Notes under the pieces: generated by a model
Database searches by the model: none
Seen by the model: the letters and a program-made list of their open reading frames with translations, nothing else
Told to the model about the DNA's origin: nothing
In this document: positions 1 to 13,824 of the stretch, piece by piece
Numbering within the stretch: position 1 is the stretch's first letter
Layout of the letters: every line of letters begins with the position of its first letter
Assembly: GCF_954871325.1 (NCBI RefSeq)
Contig: NW_027051187.1
Span: 60,362 to 124,361 of the forward strand
Direction: 5' to 3'
Source: Gordionus sp. m RMFG-2023
Lineage: Eukaryota; Nematomorpha; Gordioida; Chordodea; Parachordodidae
Length of the DNA: 64,000 nt
Program-made: the position numbers and the translations under genes

Positions 1-2640
1 TGTCGTGAAAGCATTTTAGATAGGAAAGGTTAACATCTTAAACGTAATTTTGAATATTATTATATCATTGAACTCAGAATTTAGTTTCCTATCCTTAACC
101 GCTTAGATGTATTTTTTTACTTTCCGGTTCATAAAATAAATTTTTTGTCGTGAAAGCAATTTAGATAGGAAAGGTTAACATCTTAAATGTAATTTTAAAT
201 ATTATTATATCATTGAACTAAGAATTTAGTTTTCTATCCAAAACCGCTTAGATGTATTTTTTTACATTTCCGGTTCAAAAAATAAATTTTTTGTCGTGAA
301 AGCATTTTAGATAGGAAAGGTTAACATCTTAAACGTAATTTTGAATATTATTATATTATTGAACTCAGAATTTAGTTTCCTATCCAAAACCGCTTAGATG
401 TATTTTTTTACGTTTCCCGTTCAAAAAATAAATTTTTTGTCGTGAAAGCATTTTAGATAGGAAAGGTTAACATCTTAAATGTAATTTTAAATATTATTAT
501 ATCATTGAACTAAAAATTTAGTTTTCTATCCAAAACCGCTTAGATGTATTTTTTTACGTTTCCGGTTCAAAAAATAAATTTTTTGTCGTGAAAGCAATTT
601 AGATAGGAAAGGTTAACATCTTAAATGTAATTTTAAATATTATTATATCATTGAACTAAGAATTTAGTTTTCTATCCAAAACCGCTTAGATGTATTTTTT
701 TACGTTTCCGGTTCAAAAAATAAATTTTTTGTCGTGAAAGCATTTTAGATAGGAAAGGTTAACATCTTAAACGTAATTTTGAATATTATTATATCATTGA
801 ACTCAGAATTTAGTTTCCTATCCTTAACCGCTTAGATGTATTTTTTTACGTTTCCCGTTCAAAAAATAAATTGTCGTGAAAGCATTTTAGATAGGAAAGG
901 TTAACATCTTAAACGTAATTTTGAATATTATTATATCATTGAACTCAGAATTTAGTTTCCTATCCTTAACCGCTTAGATGTATTTTTTTACGTTTCCCGT
1001 TCAAAAAATAAATTGTCGTGAAAGCATTTTAGATAGGAGAGGTTAACATCTTAAACATAATTTTGAATATTATTATATCATTGAACTCAGAATTTAGTTT
1101 CCTATCCAAAACCGCTTAGATGTATTTTTTTACGTTTCCCGTTCAAAAAATAAATTGTCGTGAAAGCATTTTAGATAGGAAAGGTTAACATCTTAAACGT
1201 AATTTTGAATATTATTATATCATTGAACTCAGAATTTAGTTTTCTATCCAAAACCGCTTAGACGTATTTTTTAACGTTTTCGGTTCAAAAAATAATTGTT
1301 TTGTCGCGTCAGCATTTTAGAAGGGAAAGGCTAACATCTTAAACGTAATTTTGAATATTATTATATCATTGAACTAAGAATTTAGTTTTCTATCCAAAAC
1401 CGCTTAGATGTATTTTTTTACATTTCCGGTTCAAAAAATAAATTTTTTGTCGTGAAAGCATTTTAGATAGGAGAGGTTAACATCTTAAACGTAATTTTGA
1501 ATATTATTATATCATTGAACTCAGAATTTAGTTTTCTATCCAAAACCGCTTAGACGTATTTTTTAACGTTTTCGGTTCAAAAAATAATTGTTTTGTCGCG
1601 TCAGCATTTTAGAAGGGAAAGGCTAACATCTTAAACGTAATTTTGAATATTATTATATCATTGAACTAAGAATTTAGTTTTCTATCCAAAACCGCTTAGA
1701 TGTATTTTTTTACATTTCCGGTTCAAAAAATAAATTTTTTGTCGTGAAAGCATTTTAGATAGGAAAGGTTAACATCTTAAACGTAATTTTGAATATTATT
1801 ATATCATTGAACTCAGAATTTAGTTTCCTATCCAAAACCGCTTAGATGTATTTTTTTACGTTTCCCATTCAAAAAATAAATTGTCGTGAAAGCATTTTAG
1901 AAGGGAAAGTTAACATCTTAAACGTAATTTTGAATATTATTATATCATTGAACTCAGAATTTAGTTTCCTATCCAAAACCGCTTAAATGTATTTTTTTAC
2001 GTTTCCCATTCAAAAAATAAATTGTCGTGAAAGCATTTTAGAAGGGAAAGGTTAACATCTTAAACGTAATTTTGAATATTATTATATCATTGAACTCAGA
2101 ATTTAGTTTCCTATCCAAAACCGCTTAGATGTATTTTTTTACGTTTCCGGTGTAAAAAAAAATTTTTTGTCGTGAAAGCATTTTAGATAGGAAAGGTTAA
2201 CATCTTAAACGTAATTTTGAATATTATTATATCATTGAACTCAGAATTTAGTTTCCTATCCAAAACCGCTTAGATGTATTTTTTTACGTTTCCGGTTCAT
2301 AAAACAAATTTTTTGTCGTGAAAGCATTTTAGAAGGGAAAGGTTAACATCTTAAACGTAATTTTGAATATTATTATATCATTGAACTCAGAATTTAGTTT
2401 CCTATCCAAAACCACTTAGATGTATTTTTTTACGTTTCCCATTCAAAAAATAAATTGTCGTGAAAGCATTTTAGAAGGGAAAGGTTAACATCTTAAACGT
2501 AATTTTGAATATTATTATATCATTGAACTCAGAATTTAGTTTTCTATCCAAAACCGCTTAGATGTATTTTTTTACGTTTCCGGTTCAAAAAATAAATTTT
2601 TTGTCGTGAAAGCATTTTAGATAGGAAAGGTTAACATCTT
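1..2640 (+). repeat. Higher-order repeat block, copy 1 of 3 (about 2.6 kb, 18 monomers)
   Basis: This stretch is nearly identical, monomer by monomer, to 6,321-8,960 (offset 6,320, becoming 6,321) and to 10,502-13,140. The order of subfamily markers is shared: ATCCTTAACC units, then AGCAATTT and TAAAAATTTAG units, then two C-type GTCGCGTCAGC monomers (1,303 and about 1,595), CCCATTC units, and a GGTGTAAAA unit near 2,150. Only a few single-base differences were noticed, such as AAACATAA near 1,055 and a lost G near 1,909. The match breaks down after about 2,640. Confidence 0.9.
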
Positions 2641-2725
2641 AAACGTAATTTTGAATATTATTATATCATTGAACTAAGAATTTAGTTTTCTATCCAAAAC
2701 CTCTTAGATGTTCAAAAAATAAATT
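2603..2725 (+). repeat. Short satellite monomer of 123 bp
   Basis: Successive GTCGTG landmarks lie at 2,603 and 2,726, so this unit is 123 bp instead of 142. It lacks exactly the 19 bases from the T-run to the CCCG, so TTAGATG joins directly to TTCAAAAAAT. The next monomer also has TATATAGG in place of AGATAGG. It lies close to where the 2.6 kb block stops matching its other two copies, so the deletion may be linked to that rearrangement point. Confidence 0.9.
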
Positions 2726-5700
2726 GTCGTGAAAGCATTTTATATAGGAAAGGTTAACATCTTAAACGTAATTTTGAATATTATTATATCATTGAACTCA
2801 GAATTTAGTTTTCTATCCAAAACCGCTTAGACGTATTTTTTAACGTTTTCGGTTCAAAAAATAATTGTTTTGTCGCATCAGCATTTTAGAAGGGAAAGGC
2901 TAACATCTTAAACGTAATTTTGAATATTATTATATCATTGAACTAAGAATTTAGTTTTCTATCCAAAACCGCTTAGATGTATTTTTATATGTTTCCCGTT
3001 CAAAAAATAAATTGTCGTGAAAGCATTTTAGATAGGAAAGGTTAACATCTTAAACGTAATTTTGAATATTATTATATCATTGAACTCAGAATTTAGTTTC
3101 CTATTCAAAACCGCTTAGATGTATTTTTTTACGTTTCCCGTTCAAAAAATAAATTGTCGTGAAAGCATTTTAGATAGGAAAGGTTAACATCTTAAACGTA
3201 TTTTGAATATTATTATATCATTGAACTCAGAATTTAGTTTCCTATCCAAAACCGCTTAGATGTATTTTTTAAGGTTTTCGGTTCAAAAAATAATTGTTTT
3301 GTCGCGTCAGCATTTTAGAAGGGAAAGGCTAACATCTTAAACGTAATTTTGAATGTTATTATATCATTGAACTCAGAATTTAGTTTCCTATCCAAAACCG
3401 CTTAGATGTATTTTTATATGTTTCCCGTTCAAAAAATAAATTGTCGTGAAAGCATTTTAGATAGGAAAGGTTAACATCTTAAACGTAATTTTGAATATTA
3501 TTATATCATTGAACTCAGAATTTAGTTTCCTATTCAAAACCGCTTAGATGTATTTTTTTACGTTTCCCGTTCAAAAAATAAATTGTCGTGAAAGCATTTT
3601 AGATAGGAAAGGTTAACATCTTAAACGTAATTTTGAATATTATTATATCATTGAACTCAGAATTTAGTTTCCTATCCAAAACCGCTTAGATGTATTTTTT
3701 TACGTTTCCCGTTCAAAAAATAAATTGTCGTGAAAGCATTTTAGATAGGAAAGGTTAACATCTTAAACGTAATTTTGAATATTATTATATCATTGAACTC
3801 AGAATTTAGTTTTCTATCCAAAACCGCTTAGACGTATTTTTTAACGTTTTCGGTTCAAAAAATAATTGTTTTGTCGCGTCAGCATTTTAGAAGGGAAAGG
3901 CTAACATCTTAAACGTAATTTTGAATATTATTATATCATTGAACTAAGAATTTAGTTTTCTATCCAAAACCGCTTAGATGTATTTTTTTACATTTCCGGT
4001 TCAAAAAATAAATTTTTTGTCGTGAAAGCATTTTAGATAGGAAAGGTTAACATCTTAAACGTAATTTTGAATATTATTATATCATTGGACTCAGAATTTA
4101 GTTTCCTATCCAAAACCGCTTAGATGTATTTTTTTACGTTTCCCGTTCAAAAAATAAATTGTCGTGAAAGCATTTTAGATAGGAAAGGTTAACATCTTAA
4201 ACGTAATTTTGAATATTATTATATTATTGAACTCAGAATTTAGTTTCCTATCCAAAACCGCTTAGATGTATTTTTTTACGTTTCCCGTTCAAAAAATAAA
4301 TTTTTTGTCGTGAAAGCAATTTAGATAGGAAAGGTTAACATCTTAAATGTAATTTTAAATATTATTATATCATTGAACTAAGAATTTAGTTTTCTATCCA
4401 AAACCACTTAGATGTATTTTTTTACGTTTCCGGTTCAAAAAATAAATTTTTTGTCGTGAAAGCATTTTAGATAGGAAAGGTTAACATCTTAAACGTAATT
4501 TTGAATATTATTATATCATTGAACTCAGAATTTAGTTTCCTATCCTTAACCGCTTAGATGTATTTTTTTACTTTCCGGTTCATAAAATAATTTTTTTGTC
4601 GTGAAAGCATTTTAGATAGGAAAGGTTAACATCTTAAACGTAATTTAGAATATTATTATATTATTGAACTCAGAATTTAGTTTCCTATCCAAAACCGCTT
4701 AGATGTATTTTTTTACGTTTCCCGTTCAAAAAATAAATTTTTTGTCGTGAAAGCATTTTAGATAGGAAAGGTTAACATCTTAAACGTAATTTTGAATATT
4801 ATTATATTATTGAACTCAGAATTTAGTTTCCTATCCAAAACCGCTTAGATGTATTTTTTTACGTTTCCCGTTCAAAAAATAAATTTTTTGTCGTGAAAGC
4901 ATTTTAGATAGGAAAGGTTAACATCTTAAATGTAATTTTAAATATTATTATATCATTGAACTAAGAATTTAGTTTTCTATCCAAAACCGCTTAGATGTAT
5001 TTTTTTACATTTCCGGTTCAAAAAATAAATTTTTTGTCATGAAAGCATTTTAGATAGGAAAGGTTAACATCTTAAACGTAATTTTGAATATTATTATATC
5101 ATTGAACTCAGAATTTAGTTTCCTATCCAAAACCGCTTAGATGTATTTTTTTACGTTTCCCGTTCAAAAAATAAATTGTCGTGAAAGCATTTTAGATAGG
5201 AAAGGTTAACATCTTAAACGTAATTTTGAATATTATTATATTATTGAACTCAGAATTTAGTTTCCTATCCAAAACCGCTTAGATGTATTTTTTTACGTTT
5301 CCCGTTCAAAAAATAAATTGTCGTGAAAGCATTTTAGATAGGAAAGGTTAACATCTTAAACGTAATTTTGAATATTATTATATTATTGAACTCAGAATTT
5401 AGTTTCCTATCCAAAACCGCTTAGATGTATTTTTTTACGTTTCCCGTTCAAAAAATAAATTGTCGTGAAAGCATTTTAGATAGGAAAGGTTAACATCTTA
5501 AACGTAATTTTGAATATTATTATATTATTGAACTCAGAATTTAGTTTCCTATCCAAAACCGCTTAGATGTATTTTTTTACTTTCCGGTTCATAAAATAAA
5601 TTGTCGTGAAAGCATTTTAGATAGGAAAGGTTAACATCTTAAACGTAATTTTGAATATTATTATATCATTGAACTCAGAATTTAGTTTCCTATCCTTAAC

Positions 5701-6320
5701 CGCTTAGATGTATTTTTTTACTTTCCGGTTCATAAAATAAATTTTTTGTCGTGAAAGCAATTTAGATAGGAAAGGTTAACATCTTAAATGTAATTTTAAA
5801 TATTATTATATCATTGAACTAAGAATTTAGTTTTCTATCCAAAACCGCTTAGATGTATTTTTTTACATTTCCGGTTCAAAAAATAAATTTTTTGTCGTGA
5901 AAGCATTTTAGATAGGAAAGGTTAACATCTTAAACGTAATTTTGAATATTATTATATTATTGAACTCAGAATTTAGTTTCCTATCCAAAACCGCTTAGAT
6001 GTATTTTTTTACGTTTCCCGTTCAAAAAATAAATTTTTTGTCGTGAAAGCAATTTAGATAGGAAAGGTTAACATCTTAAACGTAATTTTGAATATTATTA
6101 TATTATTGAACTCAGAATTTAGTTTCCTATCCAAAACCGCTTAGATGTATTTTTTTACTTTCCGGTTCATAAAATAAATTGTCGTGAAAGCATTTTAGAT
6201 AGGAAAGGTTAACATCTTAAACGTAATTTTGAATATTATTATATTATTGAACTAAGAATTTAGTTTCCTATCCAAAACCGCTTAGATGTATTTTTTTACT
6301 TTCCGGTTCATAAAATAAAT
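2726..6320 (+). repeat. Mixed B/C/A satellite segment between the first two 2.6 kb blocks
   Basis: The monomers are mostly B type, with C types near 2,872, 3,300 and 3,872 and A types from about 4,300. Rare markers include TATTTTTATATGTTTCCC (about 2,980 and 3,411) and TTTTTTAAGGTTTTCGG (about 3,260). Both recur together near 31.8, 33.1, 35.4 and 59.5 kb. One monomer near 3,200 has ACGTATTTTG in place of ACGTAATTTTG. No gene or insertion was seen. Confidence 0.85.
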
Positions 6321-8960
6321 TGTCGTGAAAGCATTTTAGATAGGAAAGGTTAACATCTTAAACGTAATTTTGAATATTATTATATCATTGAACTCAGAAT
6401 TTAGTTTCCTATCCTTAACCGCTTAGATGTATTTTTTTACTTTCCGGTTCATAAAATAAATTTTTTGTCGTGAAAGCAATTTAGATAGGAAAGGTTAACA
6501 TCTTAAATGTAATTTTAAATATTATTATATCATTGAACTAAGAATTTAGTTTTCTATCCAAAACCGCTTAGATGTATTTTTTTACATTTCCGGTTCAAAA
6601 AATAAATTTTTTGTCGTGAAAGCATTTTAGATAGGAAAGGTTAACATCTTAAACGTAATTTTGAATATTATTATATTATTGAACTCAGAATTTAGTTTCC
6701 TATCCAAAACCGCTTAGATGTATTTTTTTACGTTTCCCGTTCAAAAAATAAATTTTTTGTCGTGAAAGCATTTTAGATAGGAAAGGTTAACATCTTAAAT
6801 GTAATTTTAAATATTATTATATCATTGAACTAAAAATTTAGTTTTCTATCCAAAACCGCTTAGATGTATTTTTTTACGTTTCCGGTTCAAAAAATAAATT
6901 TTTTGTCGTGAAAGCAATTTAGATAGGAAAGGTTAACATCTTAAATGTAATTTTAAATATTATTATATCATTGAACTAAGAATTTAGTTTTCTATCCAAA
7001 ACCGCTTAGATGTATTTTTTTACGTTTCCGGTTCAAAAAATAAATTTTTTGTCGTGAAAGCATTTTAGATAGGAAAGGTTAACATCTTAAACGTAATTTT
7101 GAATATTATTATATCATTGAACTCAGAATTTAGTTTCCTATCCTTAACCGCTTAGATGTATTTTTTTACGTTTCCCGTTCAAAAAATAAATTGTCGTGAA
7201 AGCATTTTAGATAGGAAAGGTTAACATCTTAAACGTAATTTTGAATATTATTATATCATTGAACTCAGAATTTAGTTTCCTATCCTTAACCGCTTAGATG
7301 TATTTTTTTACGTTTCCCGTTCAAAAAATAAATTGTCGTGAAAGCATTTTAGATAGGAGAGGTTAACATCTTAAACGTAATTTTGAATATTATTATATCA
7401 TTGAACTCAGAATTTAGTTTCCTATCCAAAACCGCTTAGATGTATTTTTTTACGTTTCCCGTTCAAAAAATAAATTGTCGTGAAAGCATTTTAGATAGGA
7501 AAGGTTAACATCTTAAACGTAATTTTGAATATTATTATATCATTGAACTCAGAATTTAGTTTTCTATCCAAAACCGCTTAGACGTATTTTTTAACGTTTT
7601 CGGTTCAAAAAATAATTGTTTTGTCGCGTCAGCATTTTAGTAGGGAAAGGCTAACATCTTAAACGTAATTTTGAATATTATTATATCATTGAACTAAGAA
7701 TTTAGTTTTCTATCCAAAACCGCTTAGATGTATTTTTTTACATTTCCGGTTCAAAAAATAAATTTTTTGTCGTGAAAGCATTTTAGATAGGAGAGGTTAA
7801 CATCTTAAACGTAATTTTGAATATTATTATATCATTGAACTCAGAATTTAGTTTTCTATCCAAAACCGCTTAGACGTATTTTTTAACGTTTTCGGTTCAA
7901 AAAATAATTGTTTTGTCGCGTCAGCATTTTAGAAGGGAAAGGCTAACATCTTAAACGTAATTTTGAATATTATTATATCATTGAACTAAGAATTTAGTTT
8001 TCTATCCAAAACCGCTTAGATGTATTTTTTTACATTTCCGGTTCAAAAAATAAATTTTTTGTCGTGAAAGCATTTTAGATAGGAAAGGTTAACATCTTAA
8101 ACGTAATTTTGAATATTATTATATCATTGAACTCAGAATTTAGTTTCCTATCCAAAACCGCTTAAATGTATTTTTTTACGTTTCCCATTCAAAAAATAAA
8201 TTGTCGTGAAAGCATTTTAGAAGGGAAAGGTTAACATCTTAAACGTAATTTTGAATATTATTATATCATTGAACTCAGAATTTAGTTTCCTATCCAAAAC
8301 CGCTTAAATGTATTTTTTTACGTTTCCCATTCAAAAAATAAATTGTCGTGAAAGCATTTTAGAAGGGAAAGGTTAACATCTTAAACGTAATTTTGAATAT
8401 TATTATATCATTGAACTCAGAATTTAGTTTCCTATCCAAAACCGCTTAGATGTATTTTTTTACGTTTCCGGTGTAAAAAAAAATTTTTTGTCGTGAAAGC
8501 ATTTTAGATAGGAAAGGTTAACATCTTAAACGTAATTTTGAATATTATTATATCATTGAACTCAGAATTTAGTTTCCTATCCAAAACCGCTTAGATGTAT
8601 TTTTTTACGTTTCCGGTTCATAAAACAAATTTTTTGTCGTGAAAGCATTTTAGAAGGGAAAGGTTAACATCTTAAACGTAATTTTGAATATTATTATATC
8701 ATTGAACTCAGAATTTAGTTTCCTATCCAAAACCACTTAGATGTATTTTTTTACGTTTCCCATTCAAAAAATAAATTGTCGTGAAAGCATTTTAGAAGGG
8801 AAAGGTTAACATCTTAAACGTAATTTTGAATATTATTATATCATTGAACTCAGAATTTAGTTTTCTATCCAAAACCGCTTAGATGTATTTTTTTACGTTT
8901 CCGGTTCAAAAAATAAATTTTTTGTCGTGAAAGCATTTTAGATAGGAAAGGTTAACATCT
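6321..8960 (+). repeat. Higher-order repeat block, copy 2 of 3
   Basis: This is the same marker order as 1-2,640, shifted by 6,320 to 6,321 bases. It includes the paired C-type monomers at 7,623 and about 7,915, the CCCATTC units and the GGTGTAAAA unit near 8,470. Small private differences include TAGTAGGG near 7,640, where the other copies have TAGAAGGG, and CTTAAATG near 8,163, where copy 1 has CTTAGATG. Downstream, ATACAAAACCAC near 9,013 belongs to a different segment that reappears near 15,058. Confidence 0.9.
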
Positions 8961-10501
8961 TAAACGTAATTTTGAATATTATTATATCATTGAACTCAGA
9001 ATTTAGTTTCCTATACAAAACCACTTAGATGTATTTTTTTACGTTTCCCATTCAAAAAATAAATTGTCGTGAAAGCATTTTAGATAGGAGAGGTTAACAT
9101 CTTAAACGTAATTTTGAATATTATTATATCATTGAACTCAGAATTTAGTTTCCTATCCAAAACCGCTTAAATGTATTTTTTTGCGTTTCCCGTTCAAAAA
9201 ATAAATTGTCGTGAAAGCATTTTAGATAGGAAAGGTTAACATCTTAAACGTAATTTTGAATATTATTATATCATTGAACTCAGAATTTAGTTTTCTATCC
9301 AAAACCGCTTAGATGTATTTTTTTACGTTTCCCGTTCAAAAAATAAATTTTTTGTCGTGAAAGCATTTTAGATAGGAAAGGTTAACATCTTAAACGTAAT
9401 TTTGAATATTATTATATTATTGAACTCAGAATTTAGTTTCCTATCCAAAACCGCTTAGATGTATTTTTTTACGTTTCCCGTTCAAAAAATAAATTTTTTG
9501 TCGTGAAAGCATTTTAGATAGGAAAGGTTAACATCTTAAATGTAATTTTAAATATTATTATATCATTGAACTAAGAATTTAGTTTTCTATCCAAAACCGC
9601 TTAGATGTATTTTTTTACATTTCCGGTTCAAAAAATAAACTTTTTGTCATGAAAGCATTTTAGATAGGAAAGGTTAACATCTTAAACGTAATTTTGAATA
9701 TTATTATATCATTGAACTCAGAATTTAGTTTCCTATCCAAACCCGCTTAGATGTATTTTTTTACGTTTCCCGTTCAAAAAATAAATTGTCGTGAAAGCAT
9801 TTTAGATAGGAGAGGTTAACATCTTAAACGTAATTTTGAATATTATTATATCATTGAACTCAGAATTTAGTTTCCTATCCAAAACCGCTTAAATGTATTT
9901 TTTTACGTTTCCCGTTCAAAAAATAAATTGTCGTGAAAGCATTTTAGATAGGAAAGGTTAACATCTTAAACGTAATTTTAAATATTATTATATCATTGAA
10001 CTCAGAATTTAGTTTCCTATCCAAAACCGCTTAGATGTATTTTTTTACTTTCCGGTTCATAAAATAAATTGTCGTGAAAGCATTTTAGATAGGAAAGGTT
10101 AACATCTTAAACGTAATTTTGAATATTATTATATCATTGAACTCAGAATTTAGTTTCCTATCCTTAACCGCTTAGATGTATTTTTTTACTTTCCGGTTCA
10201 TAAAATAAATTTTTTGTCGTGAAAGCAATTTAGATAGGAAAGGTTAACATCTTAAATGTAATTTTAAATATTATTATATCATTGAACTAAGAATTTAGTT
10301 TTCTATCCAAAACCGCTTAGATGTATTTTTTTACATTTCCGGTTCAAAAAATAAATTTTTTGTCGTGAAAGCATTTTAGATAGGAGAGGTTAACATCTTA
10401 AACGTAATTTTGAATATTATTATATTATTGAACTCAGAATTTAGTTTCCTATCCAAAACCGCTTAGATGTATTTTTTTACTTTCCGGTTCATAAAATAAA
10501 T
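8961..10501 (+). repeat. Mixed satellite segment between block copies 2 and 3
   Basis: These are ordinary B, E and A monomers. Local markers are TTTTTTTGCGTTTCCC near 9,180, which also occurs near 13,360 and 15,228, and several GATAGGAGAGG units. TTGTCATGAAAGC near 9,645 also occurs near 5,036. No gene was seen. Confidence 0.85.
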
Positions 10502-13140
10502 TGTCGTGAAAGCATTTTAGATAGGAAAGGTTAACATCTTAAACGTAATTTTGAATATTATTATATCATTGAACTCAGAATTTAGTTTCCTATCCTTAAC
10601 CGCTTAGATGTATTTTTTTACTTTCCGGTTCATAAAATAAATTTTTTGTCGTGAAAGCAATTTAGATAGGAAAGGTTAACATCTTAAATGTAATTTTAAA
10701 TATTATTATATCATTGAACTAAGAATTTAGTTTTCTATCCAAAACCGCTTAGATGTATTTTTTTACATTTCCGGTTCAAAAAATAAATTTTTTGTCGTGA
10801 AAGCATTTTAGATAGGAAAGGTTAACATCTTAAACGTAATTTTGAATATTATTATATTATTGAACTCAGAATTTAGTTTTCTATCCAAAACCGCTTAGAT
10901 GTATTTTTTTACGTTTCCCGTTCAAAAAATAAATTTTTTGTCGTGAAAGCATTTTAGATAGGAAAGGTTAACATCTTAAATGTAATTTTAAATATTATTA
11001 TATCATTGAACTAAAAATTTAGTTTTCTATCCAAAACCGCTTAGATGTATTTTTTTACGTTTCCGGTTCAAAAAATAAATTTTTTGTCGTGAAAGCAATT
11101 TAGATAGGAAAGGTTAACATCTTAAATGTAATTTTAAATATTATTATATCATTGAACTAAGAATTTAGTTTTCTATCCAAAACCGCTTAGATGTATTTTT
11201 TTACGTTTCCGGTTCAAAAAATAAATTTTTTGTCGTGAAAGCATTTTAGATAGGAAAGGTTAACATCTTAAACGTAATTTTGAATATTATTATATCATTG
11301 AACTCAGAATTTAGTTTCCTATCCTTAACCGCTTAGATGTATTTTTTTACGTTTCCCGTTCAAAAAATAAATTGTCGTGAAAGCATTTTAGATAGGAAAG
11401 GTTAACATCTTAAACGTAATTTTGAATATTATTATATCATTGAACTCAGAATTTAGTTTCCTATCCTTAACCGCTTAGATGTATTTTTTTACGTTTCCCG
11501 TTCAAAAAATAAATTGTCGTGAAAGCATTTTAGATAGGAGAGGTTAACATCTTAAACGTAATTTTGAATATTATTATATCATTGAACTCAGAATTTAGTT
11601 TCCTATCCAAAACCGCTTAGATGTATTTTTTTACGTTTCTCGTTCAAAAAATAAATTGTCGTGAAAGCATTTTAGATAGGAAAGGTTAACATCTTAAACG
11701 TAATTTTGAATATTATTATATCATTGAACTCAGAATTTAGTTTTCTATCCAAAACCGCTTAGACGTATTTTTTAACGTTTTCGGTTCAAAAAATAATTGT
11801 TTTGTCGCGTCAGCATTTTAGAAGGGAAAGGCTAACATCTTAAACGTAATTTTGAATATTATTATATCATTGAACTAAGAATTTAGTTTTCTATCCAAAA
11901 CCGCTTAGATGTATTTTTTTACATTTCCGGTTCAAAAAATAAATTTTTTGTCGTGAAAGCATTTTAGATAGGAGAGGTTAACATCTTAAACGTAATTTTG
12001 AATATTATTATATCATTGAACTCAGAATTTAGTTTTCTATCCAAAACCGCTTAGACGTATTTTTTAACGTTTTCGGTTCAAAAAATAATTGTTTTGTCGC
12101 GTCAGCATTTTAGAAGGGAAAGGCTAACATCTTAAACGTAATTTTGAATATTATTATATCATTGAACTAAGAATTTAGTTTTCTATCCAAAACCGCTTAG
12201 ATGTATTTTTTTACATTTCCGGTTCAAAAAATAAATTTTTTGTCGTGAAAGCATTTTAGATAGGAAAGGTTAACATCTTAAACGTAATTTTGAATATTAT
12301 TATATCATTGAACTCAGAATTTAGTTTCCTATCCAAAACCGCTTAGATGTATTTTTTTACGTTTCCCATTCAAAAAATAAATTGTCGTGAAAGCATTTTA
12401 GAAGGGAAAGGTTAACATCTTAAACGTAATTTTGAATATTATTATATCATTGAACTCAGAATTTAGTTTCCTATCCAAAACCGCTTAAATGTATTTTTTT
12501 ACGTTTCCCATTCAAAAAATAAATTGTCGTGAAAGCATTTTAGAAGGGAAAGGTTAACATCTTAAACGTAATTTTGAATATTATTATATCATTGAACTCA
12601 GAATTTAGTTTCCTATCCAAAACCGCTTAGATGTATTTTTTTACGTTTCCGGTGTAAAAAAAAATTTTTTGTCGTGAAAGCATTTTAGATAGGAAAGGTT
12701 AACATCTTAAACGTAATTTTGAATATTATTATATCATTGAACTCAGAATTTAGTTTCCTATCCAAAACCGCTTAGATGTATTTTTTTACGTTTCCGGTTC
12801 ATAAAACAAATTTTTTGTCGTGAAAGCATTTTAGAAGGGAAAGGTTAACATCTTAAACGTAATTTTGAATATTATTATATCATTGAACTCAGAATTTAGT
12901 TTCCTATCCAAAACCACTTAGATGTATTTTTTTACGTTTCCCATTCAAAAAATAAATTGTCGTGAAAGCATTTTAGAAGGGAAAGGTTAACATCTTAAAC
13001 GTAATTTTGAATATTATTATATCATTGAACTCAGAATTTAGTTTTCTATCCAAAACCGCTTAGATGTATTTTTTTACGTTTCCAGTTCAAAAAATAAATT
13101 TTTTGTCGTGAAAGCATTTTAGATAGGAAAGGTTAACATC
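10502..13140 (+). repeat. Higher-order repeat block, copy 3 of 3
   Basis: It matches 6,321-8,960 at an offset of 4,181 through all diagnostic units: the paired C monomers at 11,802 and about 12,098, CCCATTC units, and GGTGTAAAA near 12,650. A private change is CGTTTCTCG near 11,640. After about 13,140 it departs into ACCCCTTAGATG units not present after the other copies. Confidence 0.9.
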
Positions 13141-13824
13141 TTAAACGTAATTTTGAATATTATTATATCATTGAACTCAGAATTTAGTTTTCTATCCAAA
13201 ACCCCTTAGATGTATTTTTTTACGTTTCCGGTTCAAAAAATAAATTGTCGTGAAAGCATTTTAGATAGGAGAGGTTAACATCTTAAACGTAATTTTGAAT
13301 ATTATTATATCATTGAACTCAGAATTTAGTTTCCTATCCAAAACCGCTTAAATGTATTTTTTTGCGTTTCCCGTTCAAAAAATAAATTGTCGTGAAAGCA
13401 TTTTAGATAGGAAAGGTTAACATCTTAAACGTAATTTTGAATATTATTATATCATTGAACTCAGAATTTAGTTTTCTATCCAAAACCCCTTAGATGTATT
13501 TTTTTACGTTTCCGGTTCAAAAAATAAATTGTCGTGAAAGCATTTTAGATAGGAGAGGTTAACATCTTAAACGTAATTTTGAATATTATTATATCATTGA
13601 ACTCAGAATTTAGTTTCCTATCCAAAACCGCTTAAATGTATTTTTTTACGTTTCCCGTTCAAAAAATAAATTGTCGTGAAAGCATTTTAGATAGGAGAGG
13701 TTAACATCTTAAACGTAATTTTGAATATTATTATATCATTGAACTCAGAATTTAGTTTCCTATCCAAAACCGCTTAAATGTATTTTTTTACGTTTCCCGT
13801 TCAAAAAATAAATTGTCGTGAAAG

